From assembly GCA_014904985.1 (NCBI GenBank), contig MU128915.1:317415-381414 (forward strand): a DNA stretch of 64,000 nucleotides, in the 5' to 3' direction. This DNA comes from Hydnum rufescens UP504 (taxonomy: Eukaryota > Basidiomycota > Agaricomycetes > Cantharellales > Hydnaceae). The position numbers and the translations under genes are program-made. Each line of letters starts with the position of its first letter. Position 1 is the stretch's first letter. Shown piece by piece: positions 1 through 12,087 of the stretch. The notes beneath the pieces are model-generated. The model saw only the letters and a list, made by a program, of their open reading frames with translations, ran no database searches and was not told the origin of the DNA.

Positions 1-895
1 AAGCTTCTAGGGACGGTGGAAGCGAGCGTTATAGGTTTGCTGGATCCATCTCGGATCCTACAAGGTTTTATGGGTTTATCTACAACAAGTTCATGACAAA
101 AGAACACGGAATTTTCTGGGACAAAATCAGAAACTGGGTAGACTGAAGAACGACCACCACCTGTTAACACCAAGTCAGACATCAGTGGGGATGGTCCTCC
201 AGGATGACTCAACGATGTTCCCCCCGAGTCCCATGTGTCCCGTGCCAATTGGCGAAGTGAAGAGATCAAGTCGTCGGGTTCTTTATTCGCAGCAACTGTC
301 GGCATTCCATGGTCAAGCACTGCCACTTGCTCGTCATTCAAACGGAACAAGAGGGTGGTGTCTCCAAGGATGAGATAGCCTCGAAGGTCGGGAATTCGTT
401 TCCTCGTCAATGCCACCCACTGTAGATAACGTTTCATCTGGATCTCAGCTTGGTGCACGTCGATGTCGCCGCGCTTTATCGTGACCACTGCGAGGAGGGT
501 ATCGTCCTCGAGAGCACCCGGAGCCTTTAGAAGGTGAAACTGGAAGCCACCAGCGCTGCCTTCAAAGAAACGGCTAAGTATATGGCAGATACCATTCGCT
601 TTGATACCCAAAGTATGCTCCTCACCAGGTTTACGAGGCTCCACGGGATTGTTTCCAGAGTCTATGGGAGCCAGGATCGGGCGCGTCGATGTCTGCTTCA
701 AAGTCTCCAGCCGTTGCGTATCGCGCATCGTGAGATTTGCGGTTCAATTACGTAGTGTTGGTGAGTGGGGAACAGTTGCGAAAGGATAGAATCGATGGGG
801 CCAGGACGTCCAAGAGCGAGCGCTCCTTCAGTTCGGCGATGAGGACGCTGCACGACCCACGGCGTCAGGACAATCTGATCAGCTGGATGGGTCAT
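1..895 (-). CDS. Partial nuclease-fold-like family protein, runs off the left edge, possibly broken
   Basis: A minus-strand frame is open from an ATG at 728 to the window start (about 242 codons, no stop). An overlapping ORF from an ATG at 895 to a stop at 698 lies in another frame and carries a segment of the form IL..LFP..Q.Y.I.PQ. The same pattern (IL..IFP..Q.Y.I.PQ) occurs in the gene at 49906-50439, so both frames here probably belong to one gene split by a frameshift or an intron I cannot place. The long frame continues as strand-helix-strand: LLAVVTIKR, then a helix with AEIQMKRYL, then a strand GYLILGDTTLLF. That order resembles PD-(D/E)XK nuclease-fold proteins, but the catalytic E-x-K is T-I-K here, so activity is doubtful. 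The fold is inference; the homology between the two window genes is read directly. An in-frame TGA lies upstream of the 728 ATG. Confidence 0.4.
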
Positions 896-3587
896 TTCCT
901 ACATCATACACAATTAATTATCCAGCATGAAGACGCGTCAAACAGGAGCCAGAATACCTAACAGATGAAGCTGGTCTCGTTGGGTGAGCTTGGTAGCTTC
1001 GATCGATCGAGGAGTCACGGGGTCTACTCTCGGCTGTTGCCGCCGGACACGAACCGCACTGTGCTCTCTGGGAAACCTGTGCGGGATCGAACTGGGATTC
1101 GGGAAAGGCTCCTCACCTTTCAGAAGAGTGAAATAGATGGTGAAGAATATATCAGTGGACGAGGGGATTCGGGTATTGAATTTTGTTACCCGTATTGCAG
1201 AACGCTTGATAGGTTATTGGTGAGTCGTTATGGCCTGGTTATCATCCACTAAGAGAGACAGATTATTCTCCGTTTATTCCTAATGGGGAGATTCTCGCAT
1301 TCATCGTATACTTCTATTGAAGCACGACACAGCTATGATACCATACTATGCTTCTACACGCTGCAATGCAAACATGAGAGATTGGTAAAACACATCGCCA
1401 CCAATTGTGATGTTTTCGGCGCTTTTCTCTCCGCCCTTGTTGCACTCTGTGAACAATGGAATGCCATACTAATTTCCTCTACGTTCTCGTCAGAACCCAA
1501 AGGACTCTCTAGGTATCCGACATTTATGCAAACTAACTGGCCGTTAAGGCATTGGACTTATTATAGTCGAAATACGAATCACTCCGGGTACGGTGGTCTC
1601 CTTGACCGCTCTGCGTTCGTCGTGATGGTGCACCCAAGTTCGTAGGGAGTCCAGGACCTTGCACCATTGAATCGGAGTTTCTCCCCTTTATAATATGCGT
1701 TGACTATGGGGTTTTTCAGTGACCAGTTTCTCATGTTTGATTCCCCACGGATTGAATCCATTCCCGGTGGGTAGATTTCCCCATAGCAACCCTCGCATTA
1801 TATGTGTTTTCCAGAGAACGCTCGATATCACCACGGCTCCCTAATTCCTGCCAGTCCCTTCTGAAATATAACTCAGTATAACTGGGGTGCGTGTCACCAA
1901 GAAACAGAAGTATCCTACACAGGTTGAGGAACCCGGAAGAGTAGTTGTGACTATTTGTGTGGAAATTATTCCCAATATGTTTAGAGTCTGCTTAGGCTTC
2001 TTGGGACCCTTTGTAGCTTTCCCTGTGAGTCTCAATACACCTCGAAATCTCTTGCTAATGCCTTCTCTTCTCCAGCTTCAGTTTGACAAATATGCATTTG
2101 GCATTGACATTGACGTGCGTTAATGGACGCTCTCCTTGTGACGAAGATTTCATTCCAGAGATCCCACAGGATAACGACGGAATAAATACATTTTCCGAGC
2201 TCTTGCCAGACTTCCGACGTCTCTATCGTTGGCAGTTTTAGGAATTCCCGAGGGCCACAAGATGCTTTACGATGAATGCCTCAGACTTCATTTTCAGTTT
2301 TGCTTGCGCATGTATGTTTCCGGCCCGCCAGGAGACAGACGTGGATGATCTGCGAGAAGAAATGGGTTTGTAAGAAAGGTACGGGAGCCTCAGAGTTAAG
2401 CGATATCGACCTTCTCTAGAATTAGAATCCCTTCGAGCAGCGATGCCCCTGTTGCGCATATGTTCATGGCGGGGAGTATGGTCTAGTCTGACCGTCATTC
2501 AGCTACGCCATTACTGCCCGCATGAAGGGTAGTACTCCGCTGATTTTCGCGAACTAATACCCTCTGAGAAGGAGATTAGTCATAAAGGCCTATTCTCACA
2601 CAAGTTTGATGGCGAACATCGAGCATATGGCGGGCCCTGTTAATCTGGTGAATCTCACGCATCGTCTATTCCAAATGTCGCCGACCCGCCATCTCACACT
2701 ACGCGAATTCCTAATTAATCTCGCACGTCCATATGCATTCGCCCCAATTCTGTGGGACCTGTACATTCCAAGTATATTGGAAAGGGATTGATAGCACTCA
2801 ACGTAGGTACAGCAGAGTCGAGGAAACCTGTTTTGATTCCACTGATGGGTTCCCCTGTGCGCAACTTTACGTAAGCCCCTGGCTGTCCAGGTCACGTGGT
2901 GTAATTGTGACATTGACCCTCTAAAATACGCGCGCTATGCGGCACCCTGGAGGGCATGCGACTATGAAAATCCCATTCACAGCTCGGTGTGTCATCCCAA
3001 GATATCATGATTGCTGCCTACAAGCCTTGGCGGGCTTTCCATCAACGCCTCCATAGCTGGAAGATTTCTTGTCGAGCAGCCTTGGCTGATTCATTGTACT
3101 AGCCGAACGAGATCCGTGGAGACTGGGAAAACGGCGACCCGCGCTTTCGTCCCCTTTCCCCGCGGTAGACAAAAAGGGAGGGCAGCCACACCGCGACGAG
3201 TTCCATTACACTTGATTATGTAAGTACTGTAGCGGCCTACTCTCGTAATACTTTCGCCCGGTTCCGCACTACCACCATAGCCTCAACATGACCTCCGCTT
3301 CGACCAGGACTTGATTTTGGGCTGGTCAGGTGGGAATTTGCCGAATATTGAATAGGCTACGCATCGCCCTTGGATTCGTTGAGAACAGAGGGGGTGTGTG
3401 ACCCTCACCCATTGTGGCCTTACTCACAATGGGGAACATTGGCCGTTGATCGCTGGCATTATTCAGCTGCTTGTGCTTCTATGCAATTACATTTTCACTT
3501 CCCCGACCGTCCGCCTCCTACATAAACTGCCGCTCCCCTCTTAAGAGGACACATCTGTGCGAGGTGTCCTTTGAGAATAGTAGGAAA
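896..3587. other. Gene-poor stretch, no supported gene
   Basis: I find no ORF with recognisable domains or a convincing exon chain here. On the minus strand a short open frame around 970-1140 could be an upstream exon of the left-edge gene, but no clean splice to it was found. ORFs at 1283-1645, 2238-2498 and 2596-2913 look like random open frames. The last few hundred bases before 3588 would hold the promoter and 5' UTR of the GST gene. Confidence 0.4.
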
Positions 3588-4504
3588 ATGTCAACAGAGC
3601 AGCCATCCATCGTCCTCTATGATATCCCCAGGAACGTGCCTGCGGGCCAAGGGGGATCTGGTTGGTCCCCCAACACTCTCAAAAGCAGGTGCGTCTTTTT
3701 TCTTGCCCACTCTCTGGATATTCGCATTGAGAACCGGTGCGTTAGGATCGCGCTCAATTACAAGGGTATTCCGTTCACGACCGAATGGGTTGAATACCCA
3801 GGTATGACTCTCATTGTGCAGCATGTGCAGCATGGAAATAAAAATTCAATATGTCTTTTCATTTCCAAGATATCGCGCCCAAATTCAAAGCTCTCGGCTT
3901 AGCGCCCAATCCCGAAGGAACGCCCTACACGGCCCCTGTCATTCGGTACACGCCCCCGGGCTCCAAGGAGGGCCAATACACCATGGACTCGAGCGCCATC
4001 GCCGACTTTCTCGACCGCACGTTCCCCGCGCGCGCTCTGTACCGCGGCTCGCCCCAAAGTCAGCGCGCCCAGCGCGAATTCCGCGATCTCATCCAGCCGT
4101 GCGCCTACGTTCGCTTCAGGGCGTTCGTGCTCCATGGCGTCGCATCGCAGCTGCACCCCGTGAGCGAGGCCTACTTCCGCGGGTACCTCGTGCCGGTGTA
4201 CGGGCCCCTGGACCAGCTGCTGACGCCCCGCGCGAAATACGACGAGGCGCTGGCACACGTGGTCGAAGGCTTCAACTCCCTTTCTGAATTTGTCGATCGC
4301 GAGGAGGCTGCGGGGAACGAGGTGCTGTATGCGCCGGATGAGGAGGGCGTGAGGGCGCCTACGTATGCTGGGATGGTATTCACTGGGGTCCTGGAGTGGC
4401 TGCACAGGGCTGGGGGACAGGAGGCGTGGGAGGATATTATCAACTTGAATGGGGGAAGATGGGCGCAGCTTTGGAAGGCCGTAGAGCCGTATGCGCGTGA
4501 CTGA
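3588..4504 (+). CDS. Glutathione S-transferase family protein (etherase-like fungal GST)
   Basis: Three exons: 3588-3688, 3746-3801 and 3870-4504, joined by GT-AG introns of 57 and 68 bp, give a 263-aa protein, typical for a cytosolic GST. The N-terminal thioredoxin-like domain has SPNTLKSRIALNYKGIPFTT followed by EWVEYPDIAPKFKALG, and then TMDSSAIADFLD, the usual glutathione-binding region (ESxxI position). The all-helical C-terminal domain follows from about residue 110 and ends with WKAVEPYARD. The pattern matches the fungal LigE/GTE-like GST class that conjugates glutathione to aromatic or xenobiotic substrates; the actual substrate cannot be read. The start ATG at 3588 is the first in frame with the domain, and both splice choices restore the conserved text. 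The C-terminal exon is clearly more GC-rich than the first two. It converges on the CCCH gene at 6161. Confidence 0.9.
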
Positions 4505-6160
4505 ACTGTTTTAGTCCGCTGGTGGAACTTGGTCGGGGAGCCACGAGCTGTTTCCTTTTCTTATTTCTTGCCGAAATTATCCCCTGAAAAAATTTGCTGT
4601 GTAATGTAGAGACCAATTGCAAGGCAGGGAAAACCCCTATTCACGCGTCGGAATGGTGCTGGCCCTTTGTGACGAGGACCCCGGAATGGGAATCAAATAC
4701 CACGGCAAATGCCGGTCGAAACTCAAACTAGCCAATCACAATGTACACTGTGGATTGCGACTCCTTTTCGGGATTTCTTAAAAAAAAAAGGAAGGCAGTG
4801 CTATCATCACTCACATCGCCTGCCTCACTTCCACTTGAAGGCATTCTTTGTCACCCTACGGCCAAAAAAAGCACCAATGTATTGTAGCGAGGCCAGAGAA
4901 AGGACTCCATGATCCAGGACTCGACCTCGAGCATACTCGATTCAGTTGCGTTTGCGCGATTCGGGGCCGCACTAGCACTGGACTTACGAGACTACAATTT
5001 GTAACCTACCGCATGAACAATGAAGCACAATATTAAGTAAACAAAGGACGAGCCCACGGGGGTAGGAATTGTCTTTTACGGCAAGATCCCCGAAAAAACC
5101 TTGTACAATTGTACTGTAAGTTATGTAGTTGTAGTATATAGTGCAGTGCCTATTGTCTACTGGATGCAGAAATGAGAGTACGTATGTGTGTGTGGGTGTG
5201 TCACCATGGAGCCGTACCGTAAATCCACGGACGGAATGTGAATCCCTCTTCGGGATGGTTATTAATTGATGCTGATGATGTGCTATCGCTGCCAAGATCT
5301 TTTTCTCTCTTCTTTCCTTGGGAGTAGGTAGTCATTGCGGCACATTTTTCGCAAGGTTCTAATAGTCGCCAAGCCAATAATGAACCACAGAGTACTTGGC
5401 TCCCCCCAAACCGAACAAAAGCGAAATCAAAAAGTCCTTGGATTCAGACAATAAAGGCACTCGGATATAATTGAGTGGCGGTAGCGTGAGCAAGTAAACA
5501 CATGGGATGGTTCTGCCCACGGCCCGACATCGAGGGCATTGAGTTGTATGCTAATTCTGCAATCCGATTGTATGGACGGTTCGATAAAATGGATGATGGA
5601 GGTGAGGCTGTGGAATTGGAAACGTGAATGTTGTGTGTGTGTGTGATGATGTAATGGTAATGGTTGTTAGGCTGGAGGTGTGGAGGAGGAGGGGTAAGGC
5701 TGTGAAAGTGGAGGGGTGGAAGTGAATGCAAGTGGAAGCACGAATCAGAGAAGCAGAGCCAAGCCTACTAGCCCCGCTATTACGAAACAACAGAGCATGA
5801 GAGGAGATACCAACGAAGCAAACGGATTCATGGATGGAAGAGAGTTTTGAGACTGCGATAAAGGAACATGCGCGATCATTCCCATTTATAACAGGGTCAC
5901 GGCGCAATAACAAACAAGACATGGACGAAAGAAGCGGAGATAGGCCCCGAGCCACAAGATGATGACGAGGATGACGGGGAACAATGATCAAGCATGCCGG
6001 CCCAGATTTTCGGGCAAATAATTCTAGGGTGCGGGTGGAGGGATGGAAGACGAAGAAAGGGTGTTACTGCCACAGGGGGGGAAGTACGAATGGAGAAGTC
6101 TTCGATATCACGACAATAATCCAAAATAAGAGCACCATAATAACTGAGTTGTTGAGGTGC
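4505..6160. other. Convergent intergenic region with 3' UTRs
   Basis: This lies between the 3' ends of the GST (plus) and the CCCH gene (minus). It contains an A10 run near 4780, a short (GT)n stretch around 5631-5645 and purine-rich segments from 5660 to 5730. ORFs on the minus strand at 5444-5991 are low-complexity shadows of CT-rich sequence. No gene is supported. Confidence 0.5.
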
Positions 6161-7492
6161 TTAGAATGAGGGGACACGACGACGAGGTTGGGGTGTTATG
6201 AGGCCCGATAATTCCCACGCGTCGATGTTCGAGTTTTCCACCGGGAACGAGAGGGTATGCCGTCGACTATTCGTCGATCTGGTGGTCGTGGCAGTATTAC
6301 TGGAAGAAGCGGGCCCTGAGGACGGGCTTCCAAGAACATTGTCTCCTGCCAACGCACCTCGCCTCCCTTTGGACTCGCTCGGGCGCTCTTGCTTCCTGGA
6401 ACATTGGAAAGACTTATTTTGACACGGACTCAGGAGAGCCGTCTCGGAGGGCACCAATATATTCCATGGAGAGACTGGAACAATGGGTTGGGGTGGAAAC
6501 GATTCATCCCGAAGTGGTGCTCGGTGGGGTGGTGTGTCGGAAGGGGAGAATAAGGAATCGTCTGATTCGCTCTCATCGACCCGATTCGTCTGCAGTTCAC
6601 ACAAAGACCCAGAGGCAAAGGTGAAATCAGAAGACGTAGACGAGCTGGGTTGACTCGACACGCTCCATTCGTGAGTATGGAAGGACCCCTGCAGACGCGA
6701 TGGTATTTGTGAGGCAGACGCGGAGGACGCGCTCGAGACGGAACCAGATCGCGGAGGACCGAGCATCACGCCACCAGAAAGGACCAGGACCTTTTTATCG
6801 TCGTATACTTGGCGCGAACGAGTTCTGTCGACATATTGCATCCCCTCGTCCTCTGCATTTTCGACCTCCTCCCACAACGCGGCTACTTCCTCGTCAATCA
6901 CGTATAATGATGAGTCCAACAAGTCCGTCGCCACCTCGACAGATCCTTCATTTTTGTTTTCCAAGCCAGCATCAAGGGGTAGATTCAACGCAGGAAGAAT
7001 AGTAGTTGGTGTGGGTTGCGATAATTGTTCCACTTCATCTGGGAACTCGTCTAGTGGATGAGGCTGAATGATGTCATCTTCGTCTACACTCGTCTCTGGT
7101 TCTGCTGGGTAGGGTGGAGGTGCCGGTGTTTCAGGTGCAGAGTGGATATTACGGACAGGGAGGATTGGAACAGGCGAAAATGAGGACGAGGTAGAAGCGA
7201 TCACGAAAGAGGGCGTTAGTGCGGACTGGGTGATTATGGTGGCGGGCACTGAAGCGGGAATGTGGGCGAACTGGCACCGCGCACCATATCTACAATACCC
7301 TTGAGCGAAGTACAGACAAGCGGAAGGGCCGTAATTAGAGGGAGACCGGCGAGTCGGACGATCAACTAAGGGAGGTCCGTGTTGGTAGTGGCATAGTTCC
7401 TCTGGACAATATATGCCTTGCAGGAAACGCCAGCATGGGTGAGGTGATTTAACAACTTGACTAGGTGCAGGGGGTGTGTCATCCTGCGTCAT
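6161..7492 (-). CDS. CCCH zinc-finger protein with two N-terminal fingers
   Basis: A single uninterrupted ORF of 443 aa begins at a true ATG (7492-7490). Two CCCH fingers lie at the N-terminus: residues about 20-38 with spacing C-X8-C-X4-C-X3-H (CWRFLQGIYC...LCHYQH), and about 59-77 with C-X7-C-X5-C-X3-H (CLYFAQGYCRYGARCQFAH). The second matches the classical RNA-binding type. The remaining 360 residues are Ser/Pro-rich and acidic, with no other domain seen, and end in RRRVPSF. CCCH fingers of this kind usually bind RNA, and similar paired N-terminal fingers occur in makorin-like and other mRNA regulators, but no RING finger is visible here, so it is not a makorin. RNA binding follows from the family; the target is unknown. 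It diverges from the kinase gene starting near 9665. Confidence 0.85.
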   Translation of the reverse strand: MTQDDTPPAPSQVVKSPHPCWRFLQGIYCPEELCHYQHGPPLVDRPTRRSPSNYGPSACLYFAQGYCRYGARCQFAHIPASVPATIITQSALTPSFVIASTSSSFSPVPILPVRNIHSAPETPAPPPYPAEPETSVDEDDIIQPHPLDEFPDEVEQLSQPTPTTILPALNLPLDAGLENKNEGSVEVATDLLDSSLYVIDEEVAALWEEVENAEDEGMQYVDRTRSRQVYDDKKVLVLSGGVMLGPPRSGSVSSASSASASQIPSRLQGSFHTHEWSVSSQPSSSTSSDFTFASGSLCELQTNRVDESESDDSLFSPSDTPPHRAPLRDESFPPQPIVPVSPWNILVPSETALLSPCQNKSFQCSRKQERPSESKGRRGALAGDNVLGSPSSGPASSSNTATTTRSTNSRRHTLSFPVENSNIDAWELSGLITPQPRRRVPSF

Positions 7493-9664
7493 CTGTGGGA
7501 GAGTTGTTGAGCTTCAGAATGATTCACTAGTGGATAAAAAGTCGGTTAGGAAGTGCAGTTAAAGTGGTCGTAAACGCCGGAGCTGGGGACTCGAGGGCGT
7601 GGAAGCGAAACGAGGTGAATTTAAGAGGGAGGCAGGAATTCGCTTTAGCTCCATTGTGCGCTGGGCGGTTTTGTCTTTATCACAGTTGATAGAGCGGTCG
7701 CCCGCTCGCGACAATAAAAGACGCGCGCCGGATGTAATCATAAAAAAGCGCGAACAACGAAATATCAATGCAAGTGCATTCCAGCGCACAACCGAGCCCT
7801 CCGAATCAGTGGATCCGTCGCCCTCCACTGGCCTATGAGTATTGAGGAATCAGGATAGCCAGTGAGCACCCAATACCCAGTAACAAGATTTTGCTTCCGA
7901 GGCAGTTTCCGCTTTCGTTCCTGGAAATATGGCTATTTCATTCTGCCTCTGTACACCAGCGAATGTTTAGTCCGAGATCTTGCCCTTGTCTCTAGAGACA
8001 GAGTCTCACCATGCGGTGGTGGGACACTCATTCTGGGGATTTACCCACGCGCCTCCCGCCTGAAGGGCGTTCCCCACATTCATCCGGAGAGTCGGAGGTG
8101 CGGCAGATGCCTTGACAGCGGTGCTTCATTTCTATCTCGGGTTGGGAGATTACGGACGGAGTACATGCCCATAGCCCATAGTCTCGAGCATGCAATGCGC
8201 CGCTCCCGCTCTGAAGCTGTGCACACCTACATGCTATACCCGTGATGCCGCACGCGTGGCCATTGCAAGGTTGTGATGATCTTGTGTTAACACATATCGA
8301 CCATGGTCCCTTTGACACTGAAGCGAGCCTCGTCCCCTGATTAGGGTGCCAACTATTAATAAACGATCTTAAATTTGACTTTGGACTCGGACGAAGGAGC
8401 GATGCTCGTTATCCCGGGAAAGTGCCCGTCGCGGCGGTGTGACAGGCCAAGCTTATGCCAAGTCAATTCTGTTTCTGCCCATGGTGATTTAGAGTCTTGG
8501 ACTGGGCCACCTTTCCATCGGTTTCGGACTGCGTGGAAATGATCTGGGCGTGTTAGCAATACGCTTGGGTTGGTTTGAAATTACGGAGTCAGAGGATCAA
8601 GAGTCCCGGTGGCTGAGATGATCTTCAATTGCGAGTGTTGGGTTGCGAGCGCTGCAAGCGAGTGGACGGGAGCGAGAAAATACCGAGAGCAATGGAAATG
8701 ATACCAGTTATTAGGTTATTACGCCCTTTTGAGGCATAATTTACGATGACCTTTGGTTGCCGTGGGTGCTGCGCAGCTGACTTAACGCGATTTGCCTAGG
8801 CGAGGAAGGTAACGCAAAGGCCACATCTGCTTGGCTGCCACCGTCTTTTTCGTCGACACTCGTGTCGTCGCCGCCATCCTACCTCCGGAGCGCGCTCCCC
8901 TGACCCATCCGAGGATAATCCAAGCTTCGGCTCTGTGCCGACATCGGAGGGGGGATTTGGGCGGAACCAAATTGATCATCACACTATTATTTAGTTTGCC
9001 GAGCAAACCAGGCCAAGCCCCAATCCCTTCTTCTTTGGATGTTACTTCAACCCTGCTCCTCATAACTAGATCCCAACCTCCCCCCTCTACTCCTTGGTCT
9101 ACATGCTTTCCACAAAGTCTCTCCCAGTGGCAGACATCGGCCTCGCCCCTGCTCTCCGCTCGACTCTTTGCCTACCCCTCCCCGCCGTCCCATTGGCAGT
9201 ATCTGCCTCGCAGGACCCTGCCTCCCTTTCTCCCAACTCGAGGCGTCATTGGCTTGTAGAAAAACCACCAATTAATCTGGACTCGAGCTCACCTTATAGG
9301 TTCACCCAAAGAGACCCCCCTAGTCCCGTACGTATCCTTCTGTCACCCTTACTTGTGACCTGTAGCCCCCTGCATGTTTTCCATCTCGCCCTCCCATCCC
9401 CAGTCTTGCGCATTTTTGCCAAGCCAGACGATGATACTTTTACTGATCTGGCTGCCTATTCAGGTTGCCCCTTCTCAGAGTGCCTATCCAGCGGCGCCCG
9501 GAACCACCTCGGCACTTGATCCTGCCGTCCCATCAACTCCTGCTACTTCTTCCGACCCACCGATCGCTTTTCCGACCTCCCCAGATCGTGTCCTTGCTTC
9601 ATCATCCAACCGCTGTGGATTTTCCTTCAGACAGCTATCTTCTCGCAAGGCCAGCCACTCTGCC
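7493..9664. promoter_or_regulatory. Divergent 5' region between CCCH gene and SAT4/HAL4-like kinase
   Basis: Both flanking genes read away from this 2.2-kb stretch, so it should hold both promoters and 5' UTRs. Sequence from about 8980 to 9660 is strongly C/T-rich on the plus strand, as is common in long fungal leaders, and may be a transcribed leader of the kinase. No ORF with domain content was recognised. No specific binding site is claimed. Confidence 0.4.
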
Positions 9665-12087
9665 ATGTTTTCGCGTGCAAAGACCCCCTCTCCGTTACCT
9701 ACAGACACTCAAGTGTCGACCTCATCTGACTCATCCACCTCCAAAGCGTCCCATGGCCTTTATCGTTCGATCCGCCCGCCTCGTCTGCGACTTCGGCGAC
9801 CCCAGGAACCCCGGTTCCGCGCAAGGCTAAGGCTCCCCATAATCATGGGGGTCCCCTGCATGACCTCAAACGCTTCCTTAATCATCACCTCCCCCACGTT
9901 CATCATTCCGCTAACGACCACGTGCTGCATAATCATGAACATGAACCCCACAATCCGTCCGTCCCCCCAATAGCATCCCTCGCCGCAGCAGAGCCCGACC
10001 CTCTTCCACATCCTGAGTTCGTGCCCCCTCCTGCTCAGACTCATCCATACTAAACGTGCTCCCAGCCGACGCAACGGGACTCCCCCCAGTGGAACTAATA
10101 CTCCACCCTCCCTTAAACCTAATTCTGGTGTGAGTGAGTCTCCGCAAATTGGGAAGATCAAAACTGCCCCTGGGTCGCGTAACTCCTCTGCATCTTCCTC
10201 TACATCCGTCAAGTTGGATGTCATTGCCCCCACCACACCTTCCCAGACACCCCACCGTGTCGACCTCAAGTCGGTGGATAAGGCCCATGCTCTCCACCCT
10301 GTCGTTCACGCCCCTCCCTTTCTGAAGTAACTCAGGCCCATTTGACCAAGAAATATGGTAAATGGGGCAAGGTCCTTGGATCGGGTGCCGGGGGACCGTC
10401 CGTCTCATCAAAGGAAACGCCAAGAACGGTGGCGTCATCTATGCTGTCAAGGAGTTCCGGCCGAAGCGATCCGGCGAAAGCCAGAAGAGTATCAGAAGAA
10501 GGTTACTGCCGAGTTTTGTGTTGGCAGCACGCTGAAACACATAAACATCATCGAGACAGTAGATATCGTCTCAGATCATGGGCATTACTATGAGGCGAGT
10601 TGACTGCTCCACCCGCTTGCCGAAGGAACTGCCTCTGACCGAGGGGCAATCCCAGGTCATGGAGTATGCTCCTTACGACCTTTTCAGTGTGGTCATGACG
10701 GGTCGGATGAGCCGTCCCGAGATTTTTTGTGTCTTCCGCCAGATTTGCAATGGTGTTGATTATCTTCATGGTATGGGCCTCGCCCACCGTGACCTCAAGC
10801 TCGATAACTGCGTCATGACCACTGACAACGTTGTTAAACTGATCGATTTTGGCACTGCGACCGTGTTTCATTATCCTGGCAAGGCGCAGGTGGCTGCCTC
10901 CGGAGTCGTCGGCTCAGATCCTTATCTTGCGCCCGAAGTCCTCGCGGATAAAACGTACGATCCACGCAAGACGGACGTCTGGAGCGTTGCTATGATATTC
11001 CTCTGCATGATCTTGCGGCGTTTCCCCTGGAAAATCCCAGATCCCAAGGTCGATGCTAGCTATCGAGCATTCGTAAATGCGCATCCCGATTTAACCAAGA
11101 AAAGACCACCACACAAGCCTTCGGTTAACGTGTTTATTGATGGTCCCACTCGGAACCATAGTGGTTCGACGACTTCGGAAAGGCTGTCCCAGGCATCCTC
11201 CGAGGCGTCATCTACCGTCCTACAATCTAGCAACACTGGTGACGCGTCTTCGAGACGATCTTCAACTGATGTGGATGAGCCAACCATCGGTTTGATGAAC
11301 ATCTACGAGCTGCAGGCCTCGGATCTCCTACGACTGCCAAAGGGGGGAACTCGACGTCGACACTCCCCAGTTCCATGCCTGGTCACTTGATTGATCTACG
11401 AGAGAGCCCGGTTGAGGATCGGCATATGGACCTCTCGGTTTTGGCGATGCCTCGTCCAACGCAGACCACAGAGTCAGAGCCAACTACCCCTACGCATACC
11501 AAGTCGGAGCCCTTCGACGCACTCCTGTTGATGACGCCTCTGCCGCTGCCCTTCCATCATCCGAGACTTCCACAAGGGTTCCCCAGCGACGGTCGACCAC
11601 TCCTGCCGCCCACTCAGGCATAAACAGGACCAATTCCCCTGCCGCCACTCCTAAACATACCTCCGTCAGCCACGATAATCATCTCCCGGAATCGTGCGGA
11701 GCGGCAGTCGTTCCCGCCATGAGAGCGATACCTCCGCTGAGGAGTCGCCGCAAATTGGGGCGGACTCGATCTTCCGCTTGTTGCCACGGGAATCTCGCAG
11801 TGCGATCCGTCGGATGATGCATATCGAGCCGTCTGCCCGGTGTACGCTCTCGGATTTGCTGCATGGTACCGGGAAGTCCAGCGGTCTCGTCTGCGGATGT
11901 GGCGGTATCAAATGTGGGGGCGGCTTGAACACGCCTCCAAGTGATGAGGTAGCGGAGGGGGACGATGAGGACTGTAGGGGATGAGTGGCTGAAGAATATC
12001 AGCCCTTGTTCGCTTGGTGTGCCCGAGCATAGTCATACTACGGCGATGGTGGACGAGAAGCAACATAAGCGCAAGTTCTTCCACTGA
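9665..12087 (+). CDS. SAT4/HAL4-type serine/threonine protein kinase, reading frame broken by several 1-base shifts
   Basis: The likely start is the ATG at 9665 ([12 protein letters not shown]) and the end is the TGA at 12085-12087 after KQHKRKFFH. Motifs of the fungal ion-homeostasis (HAL4/HAL5/SAT4) kinases appear in order: [14 protein letters not shown] near 9855, [15 protein letters not shown] near 10355 (glycine loop), [10 protein letters not shown] near 10430 (ATP lysine), HRDLKLDNC near 10788, LIDFGTA near 10842, GSDPYLAPE near 10910, and a conserved tail [11 protein letters not shown] near 11770. These segments lie in different frames. Shifts fall at roughly 9720-9778, 10035, 10318, 10390, 10483, 11350, 11512, 11700 and 11975, several at C, G or A runs. 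One clean GC-AG intron (10595-10655) joins HYYE to [10 protein letters not shown]. All catalytic residues remain, so consensus error is more likely than a pseudogene. In yeast such kinases stabilise potassium transporters at the plasma membrane. Confidence 0.8.

Noticed and set aside
5551..5991. 146-aa minus-strand ORF near the CCCH gene 3' end
   Set aside because: Ser/His/Thr-rich low complexity from CT-rich DNA, with no splice or domain support.
9760..10438. Long minus-strand ORFs (169 and 175 aa)
   Set aside because: They overlap the kinase N-terminal coding text on the plus strand, where [18 protein letters not shown] motifs are clear. No domain on the minus strand.
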